NCBI GenBank assembly: GCA_963693365.1
Contig: CAVNZM010000017.1
Location: 3,224,001 to 3,288,000 of the forward strand
From: Amoebidium appalachense
Lineage: Eukaryota; Ichthyosporea
Length of the DNA stretch: 64,000 nt
Direction: 5' to 3'
The translations under genes were made by a program, and so were the position numbers. Under the pieces are notes generated by a model. The model had not been told where the DNA came from. It saw only the letters and a list, made by a program, of their open reading frames with translations, and searched no databases. Below are positions 1-13,165 of the stretch, in pieces. Every line of letters starts with the position of its first letter. The first letter of the stretch is position 1.

Positions 1-1286
1 AAGTCTCCCCAATCGAAGGGAAGCACCATGACGTGTCGTTTGTTCATGACGTCCACAAGCATCTGCCACGACACGCCCACTTGCAGACGCCGCATGTATG
101 TGGAAATTTCGACGGTTTCGATGTCGGTATCGATCTGGCCCAGGGGAACAAACTCGCCTTCTTCCTGCCCTTCCTGAATCTCGTAAGCAAACCACCCCGT
201 GCACCGCCCGAATATGTTTTTGCGCTCGGCAGGCCCACCCTCGCTGTAATCCGCCTGGACCCTGCTAACTAAATTCGAAAGCTTTTTGTCCCATTCCAGC
301 TTGTGTCTAATGATGTTTGCGTAGTCGTACAGGTGGGCTTGGGTACGGGGTGCAGTTGTAACTGGCGGGTTTGAGGCAGCTTGTGCCAAAATATTGGCCT
401 TTTGGGTGGCCATATCTAGTATTATATTCGCATGGACATCGTCGTAGCCGTCGTCGTCGTGGTCCCTCCGGTGGGCATAATGGTCCATCAATCGCAGCAG
501 CAAACACGTGTTAAACGACTCTAACGTATACGCAGAGCTGTCTAACTTGACAACTCCTGCAGACCCTCGCAACCACGCAGTGCACGGCGGGTAATGCCGC
601 AGTTTGCCGTCCCCCGTGTACCCCTCACTGGGGTGTGTCTCTACGATCCTTCTAATAGCATCCTCAGGAAGTAAACCCCACCAGTTCCAGAACCTACTAT
701 CCTGAAAATCACTGTTATTCTCTATCGCGTATTGGACATCCGCCAAAGTGGAGGTTGCAAAAAACATATCGGCAAAGCTCTCGCTCGTTTTTTGGTCCAG
801 TTCGGACATTTTTGCCGCAATCTCTGCTGCTGTGGCCTGCATCACCGTCCTAGTTGCAAGGCAACAGCGCCCTTCAGGGTTGTACACGGCCAGCTTGTCA
901 TAGCTTCGGAGGTACACCGCTGTGCATGCACGGAAACCTGCTTTCAACTCTTCCTGCAGTTGCAATAGACTCAACGAGGTGTCTACCTCAAACACAACAA
1001 AAGGGTGCAACGTTTCCACTAGAGTGACATCTTCGGGGGTTGAAACCGTGGCAAGGCCGTTGGTGTTTGCAAGAGAAAACACTACAACATCTTCCCCTAC
1101 AGGGCCTAACAACAGCGGTGTCTTCGATGGAACGATCCGAACACGCACTGGCATTGAGGGTGCAAGTCCCATTGCTGACAGCGAAATAATAATTCTGCCT
1201 ATACCCTGCATGCCAAATCCTGTTGTGTTTTCGTGCAGCTGAGGTCGGTGTATTTGAAACGATTTGGATATAATAACATCAGTCAT
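1..1286 (-). CDS. Large intronless gene of unknown family, 3' end outside window
   Basis: Reading the - strand from the ATG at 1286 gives an uninterrupted frame of at least 428 codons that runs off the left edge, so the C-terminus is missing. The start (MTDVIISKSFQ) lies just below a promoter-like stretch with several CCAAT boxes. The sequence is globular and mixed, with no signal peptide, membrane segment or low complexity, apart from a short acidic HDDDGYDD patch near residue 285. A hydrophobic N-terminal part, probably beta-rich, is followed by a helical region of about residues 150-330. I do not recognise the family. The absence of introns contrasts with the intron-rich genes to the right, so a recently retroposed or virus-derived origin is possible but unproven. 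It is divergent to the small + strand genes at 1998 and 2427. Confidence 0.7.
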   Translation of the reverse strand, partial: MTDVIISKSFQIHRPQLHENTTGFGMQGIGRIIISLSAMGLAPSMPVRVRIVPSKTPLLLGPVGEDVVVFSLANTNGLATVSTPEDVTLVETLHPFVVFEVDTSLSLLQLQEELKAGFRACTAVYLRSYDKLAVYNPEGRCCLATRTVMQATAAEIAAKMSELDQKTSESFADMFFATSTLADVQYAIENNSDFQDSRFWNWWGLLPEDAIRRIVETHPSEGYTGDGKLRHYPPCTAWLRGSAGVVKLDSSAYTLESFNTCLLLRLMDHYAHRRDHDDDGYDDVHANIILDMATQKANILAQAASNPPVTTAPRTQAHLYDYANIIRHKLEWDKKLSNLVSRVQADYSEGGPAERKNIFGRCTGWFAYEIQEGQEEGEFVPLGQIDTDIETVEISTYMRRLQVGVSWQMLVDVMNKRHVMVLPFDWGD

Positions 1287-1640
1287 CGCGCTGATTGGCT
1301 AAACGCGGATGACACATCTTTTAACGGATGATTGGTTGGATAAATCTAGTTACCATCGGCTAGCCGCGCTGATTGGCCAAATCCAATTGGTGTTGCTTCG
1401 GCATAACCCGTGCGCAAGCCCGAAAATTCGGATTTGTTTCTTGGTATTTTTTGAAGTCCGGAATATTTTTGCCTGGGGTGTATGGTATTTTTCATCCCCA
1501 GTTAAAGGGGGCAAAAGGGGGTTCCTATTTTAGATTACAACGAAATTTGCAGGGGTTTACCATAAACTGAAAATATGATGGTATTTTTGAAACGTTTAGG
1601 GTATTTTTTACCGTAAAAACGGGGTTATGGTCGGGCCTGC
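1287..1640. promoter_or_regulatory. CCAAT-rich upstream region of the leftward gene
   Basis: TGATTGG occurs at about 1290, 1328 and 1369 within 90 bp, twice in the context CGCGCTGATTGGC. All face the start codon of the leftward gene in the CCAATCA orientation. Clustered CCAAT boxes with such spacing are typical NF-Y promoter architecture; binding is inferred. The remainder (1400-1640) is AT-rich with no ORF of note. Confidence 0.45.
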
Positions 1641-1890
1641 CCGTGCGCTTGCACCTGTGTTGCTTGAGAGTAGGGTCATGAGCGCTATCACCGTGCGCTT
1701 GCACCTGTGTTGCTTGAGAGTAGGGTCATGAGCGCTATCACCGTGCGCTTGCACCTGTGTTGTTGGCGAGTAGGGTCATGAGCGCTATCACCGTGCGCTT
1801 GCACCTGTGTTGCTTGAGAGTAGGGTCATGAGCGCTATCACCGTGCGCTTGCACCTGTGTTGTTGGCGAGTAGGGTCATGATCGCTATCA
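1641..1890. repeat. 50-bp tandem repeat, five copies
   Basis: Five head-to-tail copies of a 50-bp unit begin at 1641, 1691, 1741, 1791 and 1841. Copies 3 and 5 share a TGTTGGCG variant in place of TGCTTGAG, and the last copy carries a further substitution. Each unit contains TCATGA and the palindrome AGCGCT, except that the last copy has lost AGCGCT. The array lies directly upstream of the membrane-protein gene at 1998, so it could be part of its promoter or 5' leader. A C-run at about 1911-1938 follows. Confidence 0.9.
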
Positions 1891-1997
1891 CCATACCCTT
1901 GCTCATGAGCGCCCCCCCCCCTCCCCCCCCCCCCCCAAACCCTCCTCCCATCTGCCCGCACAACCCCAACCCCACATTATATCGTGCACCGGGTAAC

Positions 1998-2390
1998 ATG
2001 GACGCTGGCGCACCCCTTCCCCCACCCAGCCCATTCGCACCCCCTCCCCCGATCCGCACAAGCCCGCGCAGCACCCCCGGGCCCTCCCCCATCCTACTGG
2101 CCATCCTGGCCGGCCTGATCCTCTACGTGCTCTGGGACACGTTCAGCCCACGTGTGCGGCGGCGCCTGGCAGTGCTCAAGTGCCAGCGTGCGTGCCCAAT
2201 GTGTGCCAGCTGCGGCAGCTGCGTTCCCCGCCGCAAGTGTGCGCACTGCCCCCGCTGCCACGTGTGCGGTGCCAGCCCCACTCGGTGCGCACAGTGCCCC
2301 GCATGCACGCGCTGCCCGCCCGAGCAGAAGTGCCCGGCGTGCCCCACGTGTGCGCATGCGCCTGCGGTGGTGATCAAGGAGCGCACTTGA
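1998..2390 (+). CDS. Small Cys-rich single-pass membrane protein, unknown
   Basis: The ORF has 130 codons from the ATG at 1998; upstream in-frame starts lie inside the tandem repeat and poly-C tract and are less likely. The product has a Pro-rich N-terminus (about 1-33), one hydrophobic segment (about 34-52, ILLAILAGLILYVLW), a basic stop-transfer run (RVRRR) and a tail of about 60 residues with some 18 cysteines, largely as CxxC pairs. This suggests a membrane-anchored, metal-binding or disulphide-rich tail. I do not recognise the family. The next start codon is only 36 bp beyond the stop, unusually tight for this intron-rich genome, so the two ORFs could share one transcript. It is moderately likely to be a real gene. 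Confidence 0.5.
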   Translation: MDAGAPLPPPSPFAPPPPIRTSPRSTPGPSPILLAILAGLILYVLWDTFSPRVRRRLAVLKCQRACPMCASCGSCVPRRKCAHCPRCHVCGASPTRCAQCPACTRCPPEQKCPACPTCAHAPAVVIKERT

Positions 2391-2426
2391 AGGGTTGGGT
2401 GAGCAGAGATTTTTGTGGCATAGAGT

Positions 2427-2687
2427 ATGGCGTACCAATGGGAGTACAAGCTGAAGGAGGAGCCCGGCAAGGCACCCGTGGTGCAGGCAACTATTGTGCC
2501 GACCGAGGCCACCACCCGGCGGACGCAGATGGAGCAACGAGCATACGCACAAGAGCTTGCGGAAAAGGGCTATATAGATCTGCCCGATGAGTTGGCGGAG
2601 AAGTGTGGATTCAAGAAGTGGGTGCCGAAGAATCAACGACAGACAGCAATTGTACTGCAGAAGATGATGGAGCCTGAGGATGCATAG
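2427..2687 (+). CDS. 86-residue hydrophilic protein, unknown
   Basis: A short ORF opens at an ATG in the context AGTATGGCG. The product is charged and soluble, beginning MAYQWEYKLKEEPGK and ending in an acidic MMEPEDA tail, with a predicted amphipathic helix about residues 36-55 (QMEQRAYAQELAEKG). There is no cysteine cluster or membrane segment apart from one Cys in AEKCGF. Unlike most ORFs here it has no low complexity, and its codon use looks coding-like. It starts 36 bp after the membrane-protein stop. No family is recognised; it could be the last exon of a longer gene. Confidence 0.45.
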   Translation: MAYQWEYKLKEEPGKAPVVQATIVPTEATTRRTQMEQRAYAQELAEKGYIDLPDELAEKCGFKKWVPKNQRQTAIVLQKMMEPEDA

Positions 2688-3262
<575 letters not shown>

Positions 3263-3911
3263 CGTCTTTCCTCCACCACACCCATCACAAACCCCTATAG
3301 ATGTGGATGTGTGCCTACTGCCCACACCACCACAAATACGTTTCCCCCACCGCACCCACCACAAACCCTAAGTAAGATGTGAATGTGGGGCCTACCCGCC
3401 GCCACCACTACAACTACGTTTCCCCCACCGCACCCACCACAAACCCTAAGTAAGATGTGAATGTGGGGCCTACCCGCCGCCACCACTACAACTACGTTTC
3501 CCCCACCGCACCCACCACAAACCCTAAGTAAGATGTGAATGTGGGGCCTACCCGCCGCCACCACTACAACTACGTTTCCCCACCGCACCCACCACAAACC
3601 CTAAGTAAGATGTGAATGTGGGGCCTACCCGCCGCCACCACTACAACTACGTTTCCCCCACCGCACCCACCACAAACCCTAAGTAAGATGTGAATGTGGG
3701 GCCTACCCGCCGCCACCACTACAACTACGTTTCCCCACCGCACCCACCACAAACCCTAAGTAAGATGTGAATGTGGGGCCTACCCGCCGCCACCACTACA
3801 ACTACGTTTCCCCCACCGCACCCACCACAAACCCTAAGTAAGATGTGAATGTGGGGCCTACCCGCCGCCACCACTACAACTACGTTTCCCCCACCGCACC
3901 CACCACAAACC
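3263..3911. repeat. 78-bp minisatellite abutting the JmjC stop codon
   Basis: About eight copies of a 78-bp unit (GTTTCCCCCACCGCACCCAC...) run up to the stop codon of the - strand JmjC gene at 3912-3914. Some copies are 77 bp because one C is missing from the CCCCC run, which shifts the frame and explains why the reverse-strand repeat frame (RVCGGCGGGNVVVVVAAGRP) is broken into pieces. It lies in the 3' flank or 3' UTR and is not taken as coding. Confidence 0.9.
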
Positions 3912-4238
3912 CTAGGCCACATTCATTTTGGCTTCCTCCTCGAACTCCTTGATGTCAGCCTTGTACTTCTCTCTCAGCTTTTTCCACTGTGCAGGGGACA
4001 CCTGTGGGTTGATAGTTGGGTGTAAGTGGTAGTCCAGCCAGGTGATTTGTTTATGCAAGGCTCAGACATCACTGTATGCCATTACCTCAAACACACCCAC
4101 GCACCCACCACTACACCACCATGGCACACACCCACAGAAAACGAACTCCTACGTGTGGACCAGGTCAAGAAAAACTCTGCAAGGACCCAAAAAACCGTTT
4201 TTACGAACCCCTACATGTAATTGTGAATGCTAGGGCAT

Positions 4239-4312
<74 letters not shown>

Positions 4313-7300
4313 GTGTTTGTTTGTTTTTTTTTTTTTTTTTTTTTTTTTTTGGGGGGGGGGGGGGGGGAGGGGGGTTACCTTGAAAACGTGTTTCCTGTCA
4401 GTGTAGCCACACGTGCATGCCGGGGGGGGCTTCTTGCCAGCGACCACAAGCCAGTTGACCGTGGCAAAATTTACCGCCTCGGCCAAGCTGCTACCAGTAG
4501 CATACCCAAAGTGGTATGCCCCAGGCAATGTGTAGATGACCTCGCCGGCCTGCTGAACCGTGTGCTGCACAGGAACACCCTTCTTCATCAAGTAACGGGG
4601 GTGGATGAACACAGACTGTCCCACCCACATGTTAGTCATATGAAAAACCGGGTGGTCGTTTTTGTAAGTGCTTTTTTGTTTTTTGTTCTTCACGTCATTC
4701 ACGTCAGTGTCTACCACTCCCTCTCTCTCTCTCTTCTTGTAGTCCTCTGTTGTGTGTGTGGTCGTTTTTTTTTTTTTTTTTTTTTTTTTGGGGGGGGGGG
4801 GGGGGGTGGTGAGGGATTACCTTATGCTGTGTGACTTTCTTGCAGATACCGGCCCCCGAAAGGCCAAGCCTCTTGTAGATATCCTCGAGGATAGACGTGA
4901 CCTGTCCCTTGTACTCTGCACTGATTATATACCAGCTTTTGTCTCCGGGCCCACGGGTCATGATGTTGACACTTCCGAGCAGACCGTCTTCTGTGTGGGG
5001 CACAAACGGAGACCCCGTCGTGACACTGCAAGGAGGCATGTGATTGGGGTTAAAACAATAATTAGTTCCGACTTCGATGTGATCCAATACATTCCGAGAA
5101 GACCTGACCCATACACATACACCCAGGATGGTTCTGTGAACAAAAGGGGCATTCTGCAAACCTGCCTTTTTTCCCTTTGTTGTTTGTTGTTGTGTTTTTT
5201 TTTTTGGGGGGGGGGGGGGAAGGGGTGGGGGGGCATACTTATAGAGCATCGGTGTTGAGATGCCCTCACAGTTCTGGAACTCTCTCGATACAATCGAGCC
5301 CAGCGTCTCCAAGCTGAACATGTAGTCGATTTCTTCCCTCACTACCTGTAGACACACCACATTGCATCAACACAACATACACTCTCCGCACAAACACACG
5401 CACACACCCATGCCTACACAACATGCACTCTCTGCTGCACAAACACACGCACACACCCATGCCTACACAACATGCACCCTCTGCTGCACACACACGAATA
5501 CACCCATGCCTATACAACATGCACCCTCTGCTGCACACACACGAATACAGCCATGCCTACACAACATGCACCCTCTGCTGCACACACACGAATACACCCA
5601 TGCCTACACAACATGCACCCTCTGCTGCACACACACGAATACACCCATGCCTATACAACATGCACCCTCTGCTGTGCACACACGAATACACCCATGCCTA
5701 CACAACATGCACCCTCTGCTGCACACACACGAATACACCCATGCCTACAGAATACACCCATGCCTTCACAACATGCACCCTCTGCTGCACACACACGAAT
5801 ACACCCATGCCTACAGAATACACCCATGCCTTCACAACATGCACCCTCTGCTGCACACACACGAATACACCCATGCCTACAGAATACACCCATGCCTTCA
5901 CAACATGCACCCTCTGCTGCACACACACGAATACACCCATGCCTACACAACATGCACCCTCTGCTGCACACACACGAATACACCCATGCCTACAGAATAC
6001 ACCCATGCCTTCACAACATGCACCCTCTGCTGCACACACACGAATACACCCATGCCTACAGAATACACCCATGCCTTCACAACATGCACCCTCTGCTGCA
6101 CACACACGAATACACCCATGCCTACACAACATGCACCCTCTGCTGCACACACACGAATACACCCATGCCTACAGAATACACCCATGCCTTCACAACATGC
6201 ACCCTCTGCTGCACACACACGAATACACCCATGCCTACACAACATGCACCCTCTGCTGCACACACACGAATACACCCATGCCTTCACAACATGCACCCTC
6301 TGCTGCACACACACGAATACACCCATGCCTACACAACATGCACCCTCTGCTGCACACACACGAATACACCCATGCCTACACAACATGCACCCTGTGCTGC
6401 ACACACACGAATACACCCATGCCTTCACAACATGCACCCTCTGCTGCACACACACGAATACACCCATGCCTACACAACATGCACCCTCTGCTGCACACAC
6501 ACGAATACACCCATGCCTACACAACATGCACCCTCTGCTGCACACACACGAATACACCCATGCCTTCACAACATGCACCCTCTGCTGCACACACACGAAT
6601 ACACCCATGCCTTCACAACATGCACCCTCTGCTGCACACACACGAATACACCCATGCCTACACAACATGCACCCTCTGCTGCACACACACGAATACACCC
6701 ATGCCTACACAACATGCACCCTCAGCTGCACACACACGAATACACCCATGCCTACACAACATGCACCCTCTGCTGCACACACACGAATACACCCATGCCT
6801 TCACAACATGCACCCTCTGCTGCACACACACGAATACACCCATGCCTTCACAACATGCACCCTCTGCTGCACACACACGAATACACCCATGCCTACACAA
6901 CATGCACCCTCAGCTGCACACACACGAATACACCCATGCCTACACAACATGCACCCTCTGCACAAACACACGCACATACACACACATGACACACACGTAC
7001 CTCACTGGGTGTATGGGTGTTTTTAAGAGGTGTCAGATCCGTTCCGTAAAAGAACATTTTACTGTAAGTTTCCGGTAAGCAGTCCAATTGCCCCCAGAAC
7101 TCCTCCTCATCCAACGGGTCCCCCTGCTCAATCGTGTTAGCTCCTGTTCACGGTAACCATACCCTAATGGTTGCAAATACGCACCTCTGGAATTTGCTCT
7201 TTGATGTCGTCCCTATAAACGAGGAAGACATCCTTGATGGCGGTAGCCTCCAGACAGATCTTGGTGTAGGATTTTCTCACTGGTGTGGCCCAAGCAGCCT

Positions 7301-8123
7301 CTTTCAGCCCCTGCACTACCGGTTCGGGAAGCATGAACTTGACGGCACCAGCTGCCCGAACCTCGTGTCGTTTTTCCATTACCCTAACTATCGTCTCAAA
7401 TGAGAGCTTTTCTAACTGCAGTTGGCTGAGATGTTTCACGGGTACCTCGGTGAACCCCACCGACTCCCCTGTCTCCGCCCCCTGCTGTTGCCCCCTATCC
7501 GCCTCCTCCGCTTCTTGCTCTGTGTGTGTGTGTGTGTGTGTGCCATGCGTGTGTGCACGTGTGTGCCGGGTGTGTGTGCATGTTTGTGCCGGGTGTGCGT
7601 GTGCGTGTGTGTCGGGGTGGGGGGTAGGATTAGCCAAGGTGGATGCACGTGTGCAGGTGTGTGCTCTCTCTCTCTCTCTGTGTATGTGTGTGGTGGTGGT
7701 GGTGGTTGGGTGTGTGTGGCGGGGACTAGTCGAGGTGCCCAGGTGCATGCATGCGTGCAGACGTGTAATGGCTTGTGTGTTGGGGGGGTGGGGGGGGGGG
7801 GGGGGGGGGGATAGCCTGGCAGGTGCATGCGTGCGTGCAGACGTATGATCCCTTCCGTGTGTGTGCGGGGAGAGGGGGGATAGCCCAGGTGCATGCATGC
7901 GTGCAGACGTGTGATCCCTTCCGTGTGTGTGCGGGGAGAGGGGGGATAGCCCAGGTGCATGCATGCGTGCAGACGTGTGATCCCTTCCGTGTGTGTGCGG
8001 GGAGAGGGGGGATAGCCCAGGTGCATGCATGCGTGCAGACGTGTGATCCCTTCCGTGTGTGTGCGGGGAGAGGGGGGATAGCCCAGGTGCATGCATGCGT
8101 GCAGACGTGTAATGGCTTGTGTG

Positions 8124-8159
<36 letters not shown>

Positions 8160-9223
8160 GCGGGGGGATAGCCCAGGTGCATGCGTGCGTGCAGACGTGT
8201 GATCCCTTCCGTGTGTGTGCGGGGAGAGGGGGGATAGCCCAGGTGCATGCATGCGTGCAGACGTGTAATGGCTTGTGTGTTGGGGGGGGGGGGGGGTTAC
8301 CCGGCCTGAAATCCCAAGGAGATGTGTTGCGGGTGTGGCGGTAGCCCTCTGCCCCCTCTGCCCCTCCCTCTCCTCCCCCATCCCCACCCTCTCCCTCTCC
8401 CTCCCCCTCCCCCTCTCCCCCCTCCCCACCCCCCACCCTCTCCCTCTCCCTCCCCCTCCCCCTCTCCCCCCTCCCCACGCCCACCCTCTCCCTCTCCCTC
8501 CCCCTCCCCCTCTCCCCCCTCCCCACCCCCACCCTCTCCCTCTCCCTCCCCCTCTCCCTCCCCCTCTCCCCCCCCCTCCCCACCCCCTCCCTCTCCCCCC
8601 TCCACTCTTGCCCGCTTTCTCGGTCGGTCACTCGTCGGTGCAGGTAGCTTGAAAGCGGGGCTGCCTGGGGGGCTACGTGCAGCCCCATCCCACCACACTT
8701 TCCATCCGTGCTTTTTGAAGATGCGACAAATCTGGAACTCCCCCGGCAAAGTACCCACCACGGCAGGTATGCGACTGTAGTCCTTACTGCCAGGATACAG
8801 AGAAATGCGACCGAGCTTCACCGCCCAACCCTCACTCGAAAACGGATGATAGCTGTGAAGATCATAAATCTTCCATCGAGGACCACCAAATCTGAGAATC
8901 CAGGCTACAACTTCCGGGATGCCCATGTCGTTTTCGAATTCGTGTAGGTTGTAGTTCTTCCTGCAACTAGGACGTCCGTCGTCCAGTTCAATCAAAAAAA
9001 CATAAACATGTTCTGAACCCGTTGGCATCACCAAATATATGATCGGTGCGAGTTTTTTTTTTTGAGGATGACGATAAATACTCTGACGTGTGAGTAGCCT
9101 TTTACCGGTAAATATAACTGACGGATCAACGTCGTTCGAAAGACTAAATGTGGGTGGGTCGAGTGGTATGCTGCTCGGGAATGCACGAGTGATGAGCGCC
9201 AGAATATTGCCGTTAACAGCCAT
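3912..9223 (-). CDS. JmjC-domain protein (putative Fe(II)/2-oxoglutarate histone demethylase), about eight exons
   Basis: The supported - strand exons are 7519-7185, 7123-7001, 5345-5239, 5133-4821, about 4744-4379 (start uncertain) and 4001-3912 (stop TAG). All have GT-AG borders and matching phases. The upstream exons are 9223 to about 8632 and 8348-8301. JmjC hallmarks are FW..YGTDL before the barrel (exon 7123-7001), TPMLYK, the iron-binding HTED (HxE) followed by SVN.M..G..SWY, and the distal PGAYHFGY...AEAVNFA with the third iron-ligand histidine. The family oxidatively demethylates lysine, usually on histones, in the nucleus; the PGAYH...EAVNFA wording is closest to KDM5/KDM4-type domains. 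No PHD finger, ARID or clear JmjN is visible. A PRKRARVE nuclear-localisation-like motif lies at the end of exon 1, but the chosen exon-1 donor at 8632 would splice most of it out. The model is about 657 residues. Substrate specificity is unknown. Confidence 0.75.
5352..7000. repeat. 47-bp minisatellite filling a JmjC-gene intron
   Basis: About 30 copies of a 47-bp unit (GCACCCTCTGCTGCACACAC...) fill the intron between exons 7123-7001 and 5345-5239. Several units carry a 19-bp internal duplication (ACAGAATACACCCATGCCT), giving a two-unit higher-order pattern between about 5740 and 6190. Because 47 is not a multiple of 3 and the unit lacks stops, all + frames stay open for over 500 codons; these are not genes. 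Splice sites lie just outside the array (donor GTACGT at 7000, acceptor CTACAG at 5346). Confidence 0.92.
7524..8300. repeat. 66-bp minisatellite plus poly-G runs in a JmjC-gene intron
   Basis: Eight units built on GTGCATGCATGCGTGCAGAC start near 7742, 7821, 7889, 7955, 8021, 8087, 8177 and 8243, mostly spaced 66 bp. Poly-G runs of about 20-40 bp interrupt the array at 7785-7810, 8125-8158 and 8282-8296. A (GT)n stretch occupies 7521-7620. The whole block is an intron of the - strand JmjC gene. Confidence 0.9.
8301..9223 (-). CDS. First exon(s) of the JmjC gene, or a separate upstream gene
   Basis: The ATG at 9223 sits in a good context (AACATGG) and opens a well-formed coding stretch (MAVNGNILALITRAF... 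to PRKRARVE near 8610). It then enters a Gly/Glu/Arg-encoding polypurine tract with no stop until TAA at 8297-8299. Two readings are possible. In one, exon 1 ends at 8632 (phase 1), the purine tract is an intron, and exon 8348-8301 joins exon 7519-7185; all phases agree and this is preferred. In the other, the frame reads through to TAA as an independent protein of about 308 residues with a Gly-rich tail. The N-terminal 200 residues are globular and unrecognised, with FGGPRWKIYDLHSYHP and KKHGWKVWWDG as memorable stretches. RNA evidence would decide. Confidence 0.55.
8349..8600. repeat. Polypyrimidine tract (CCCTCTCC)n
   Basis: An almost pure C/T strand of about 250 bp consists of CCCTCTCCCTCTCCCTCCCC-like units in three 60-70 bp higher-order copies separated by CCCACCC. 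The opposite strand reads as Gly/Glu/Arg repeats in all frames. It is intronic in the preferred JmjC model. Such mirror-symmetric polypurine/polypyrimidine DNA can form triplexes. Confidence 0.85.
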
Positions 9224-11523
<2,300 letters not shown>

Positions 11524-12753
11524 ATGGATTATTCCCAGCAAGCTCCCGGGTCGGGGTCATACGAAACCAACATCAGCAAGTCCGCCGACCCCGTCACAAC
11601 GCAAGCCCCCCCCCCCCATCCAACCCCCCCCCACACTCCGGCGGCGAAGTCCCCTCCCCAACCAACCCCCCCACACTCAGGCTCCGGCGGCGACGTCCCC
11701 CCCCCCCATCCAACCCCCCCCCCCCACACTCCGGCGACACTGCTCCCGTCGATCCAAAAATGTTCGAAGAGTACTTGGAGACTGTGTTGCAGTCGAAAGT
11801 AGACAGTGCCATTGCCTCTGCATTGGCAAAGGTCGGTACTGCGGCCACTGCACCCGCTGTCACCACCCCAACCACCGAATTGCAGGAGAAGCTGGAAGCC
11901 GCAGAGAAAGAATTACAAACGAAGGATCACGACATCCAAATCCTTAAGGGGGAAATTGCCGAGCTAAAATCGGCGGCGGCCAAACAAAAACACCTTGCAG
12001 ATGCAAAGGAACAGGTGTTATCGGCAAAGAATCGGGACCTCGAAGGGCAGCTTGTTGGAAAGGTGGCCGATATCCTGGAGCATCAGACTGAAGGGGAAAG
12101 ATACCGGGCCGAGATTACCAAGCTTCAGTCACACATTGCGACCATGAGGGAATCATACCGTAGAACAATCGACGAGAGCACACAGAAACTTCGTGATTGG
12201 AATGACCCCCAGCCCCTCCCCCGACATTACCGTCCAACACGGTCTCGCCCCCCCCCTCCCCCCCCTGGTACGACCAATCAAAATCCCATCCCCACCCTCC
12301 CCCCGCCCGGTACCACTCAGCCCAAAACCCCCCCTCAACCTCCCCCTGCCCATTCTCCCCCTCCCCCCACCTGTCATGCCCGTACCCCCCTTCAATCCGT
12401 CCCTCACCACCGTTACCAGCACCCAATCCCACACTTTTGGTGCCTCCATGATGTCGAACCCCTCTGCATATTCCCAGGGTTCAAAGAGAGGGGTGTCAGA
12501 TATTTCTTTTGGTGTGTACAAACGGCACCGCCAGGAAGAGACGTCATTTGAGACGGCATTAGATGAGGAATTGGAGGACATGATGGCTTTGGGCGAGAAG
12601 GTCGAGGGGAAGAAAGGGAAAGAAAGTGGTCGAGCAAAGAAACCAAAACAGAGTCAGAAACCAGCCCCTGCCCGCAGTGGCAGGACACGAGCAAAGCAAG
12701 TTTCAGATATACAGGTTATTCACGGGGACAGTGATGAAGACGATGAAGATTAG
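11524..12753 (+). CDS. Pro-rich/coiled-coil/acidic-tail protein, frame interrupted at poly-C runs
   Basis: The ATG at 11524 (MDYSQQAPGSGSYETN) opens a Pro-rich region. A second frame carries a clear coiled coil from about 11750 to 12200 (heptads through EKLEAAEKELQTKDHD and beyond, to about MRESYRRTIDESTQKL). The first frame then resumes for a Pro-rich segment, a basic stretch (GVYKRHRQEE), a Lys/Arg-rich region and a strongly acidic end (GDSDEDDED) with stop TAG at 12751-12753. The two changes of frame fall at poly-C runs near 11700-11724 and 12205-12260. Thus either the assembly has homopolymer length errors, the runs truly vary, or short introns or frameshifting are used. About 409 codons are expected overall. 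The family is not recognised; the layout would suit a nuclear scaffold or chromatin-associated protein. Confidence 0.5.
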
Positions 12754-13088
12754 GTTGGGAGTGGTGAGGGGTGTGTTTTGATTTTGTTGTATGTGTCAGG
12801 GGCTGGGTATGGCCACAGGGGCTGGCTGATGTATTTTAATATATGACTGTTGATACTGGTAGCACCTTACGGTTTCTGTATTTATGTTAACGAGCATCTT
12901 ATGGATCATAGCATGTAGGCATCTTTTTTTTCTGGTTCTGGATGGTTTAGTATCTTGTGGTTATTATATATGTACAAGTCTTCTGGATGGTTTAGTATCT
13001 TGTGGTTATTATATATGTACAAGTCTTGTTTTGCTGTTTTCAACCGATTAAATATCGATTGTATACAAAGAAGTCCAGGTCCCTTTTG
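12754..13088. repeat. 3' flank with 45-bp duplication
   Basis: AT-rich DNA downstream of the Pro-rich/coiled-coil gene. A 45-bp unit beginning TTCTGGATGGTTTAGTATCT is repeated twice in tandem at 12936-13025. No AATAAA is seen; TTTTAATATATGAC near 12835 may serve 3'-end formation. Confidence 0.7.
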
Positions 13089-13116
13089 GTACACACTTGC
13101 ATGCACGTTCAAAGTC

Positions 13117-13165
<49 letters not shown>

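Noticed and set aside
5362-7078. Three overlapping open frames of about 505-554 codons (Thr/His/Cys-rich) on the + strand
   Set aside because: They are the 47-bp tandem repeat read in all three frames; the unit has no stops and its length is not a multiple of 3. The region is an intron of the - strand JmjC gene.
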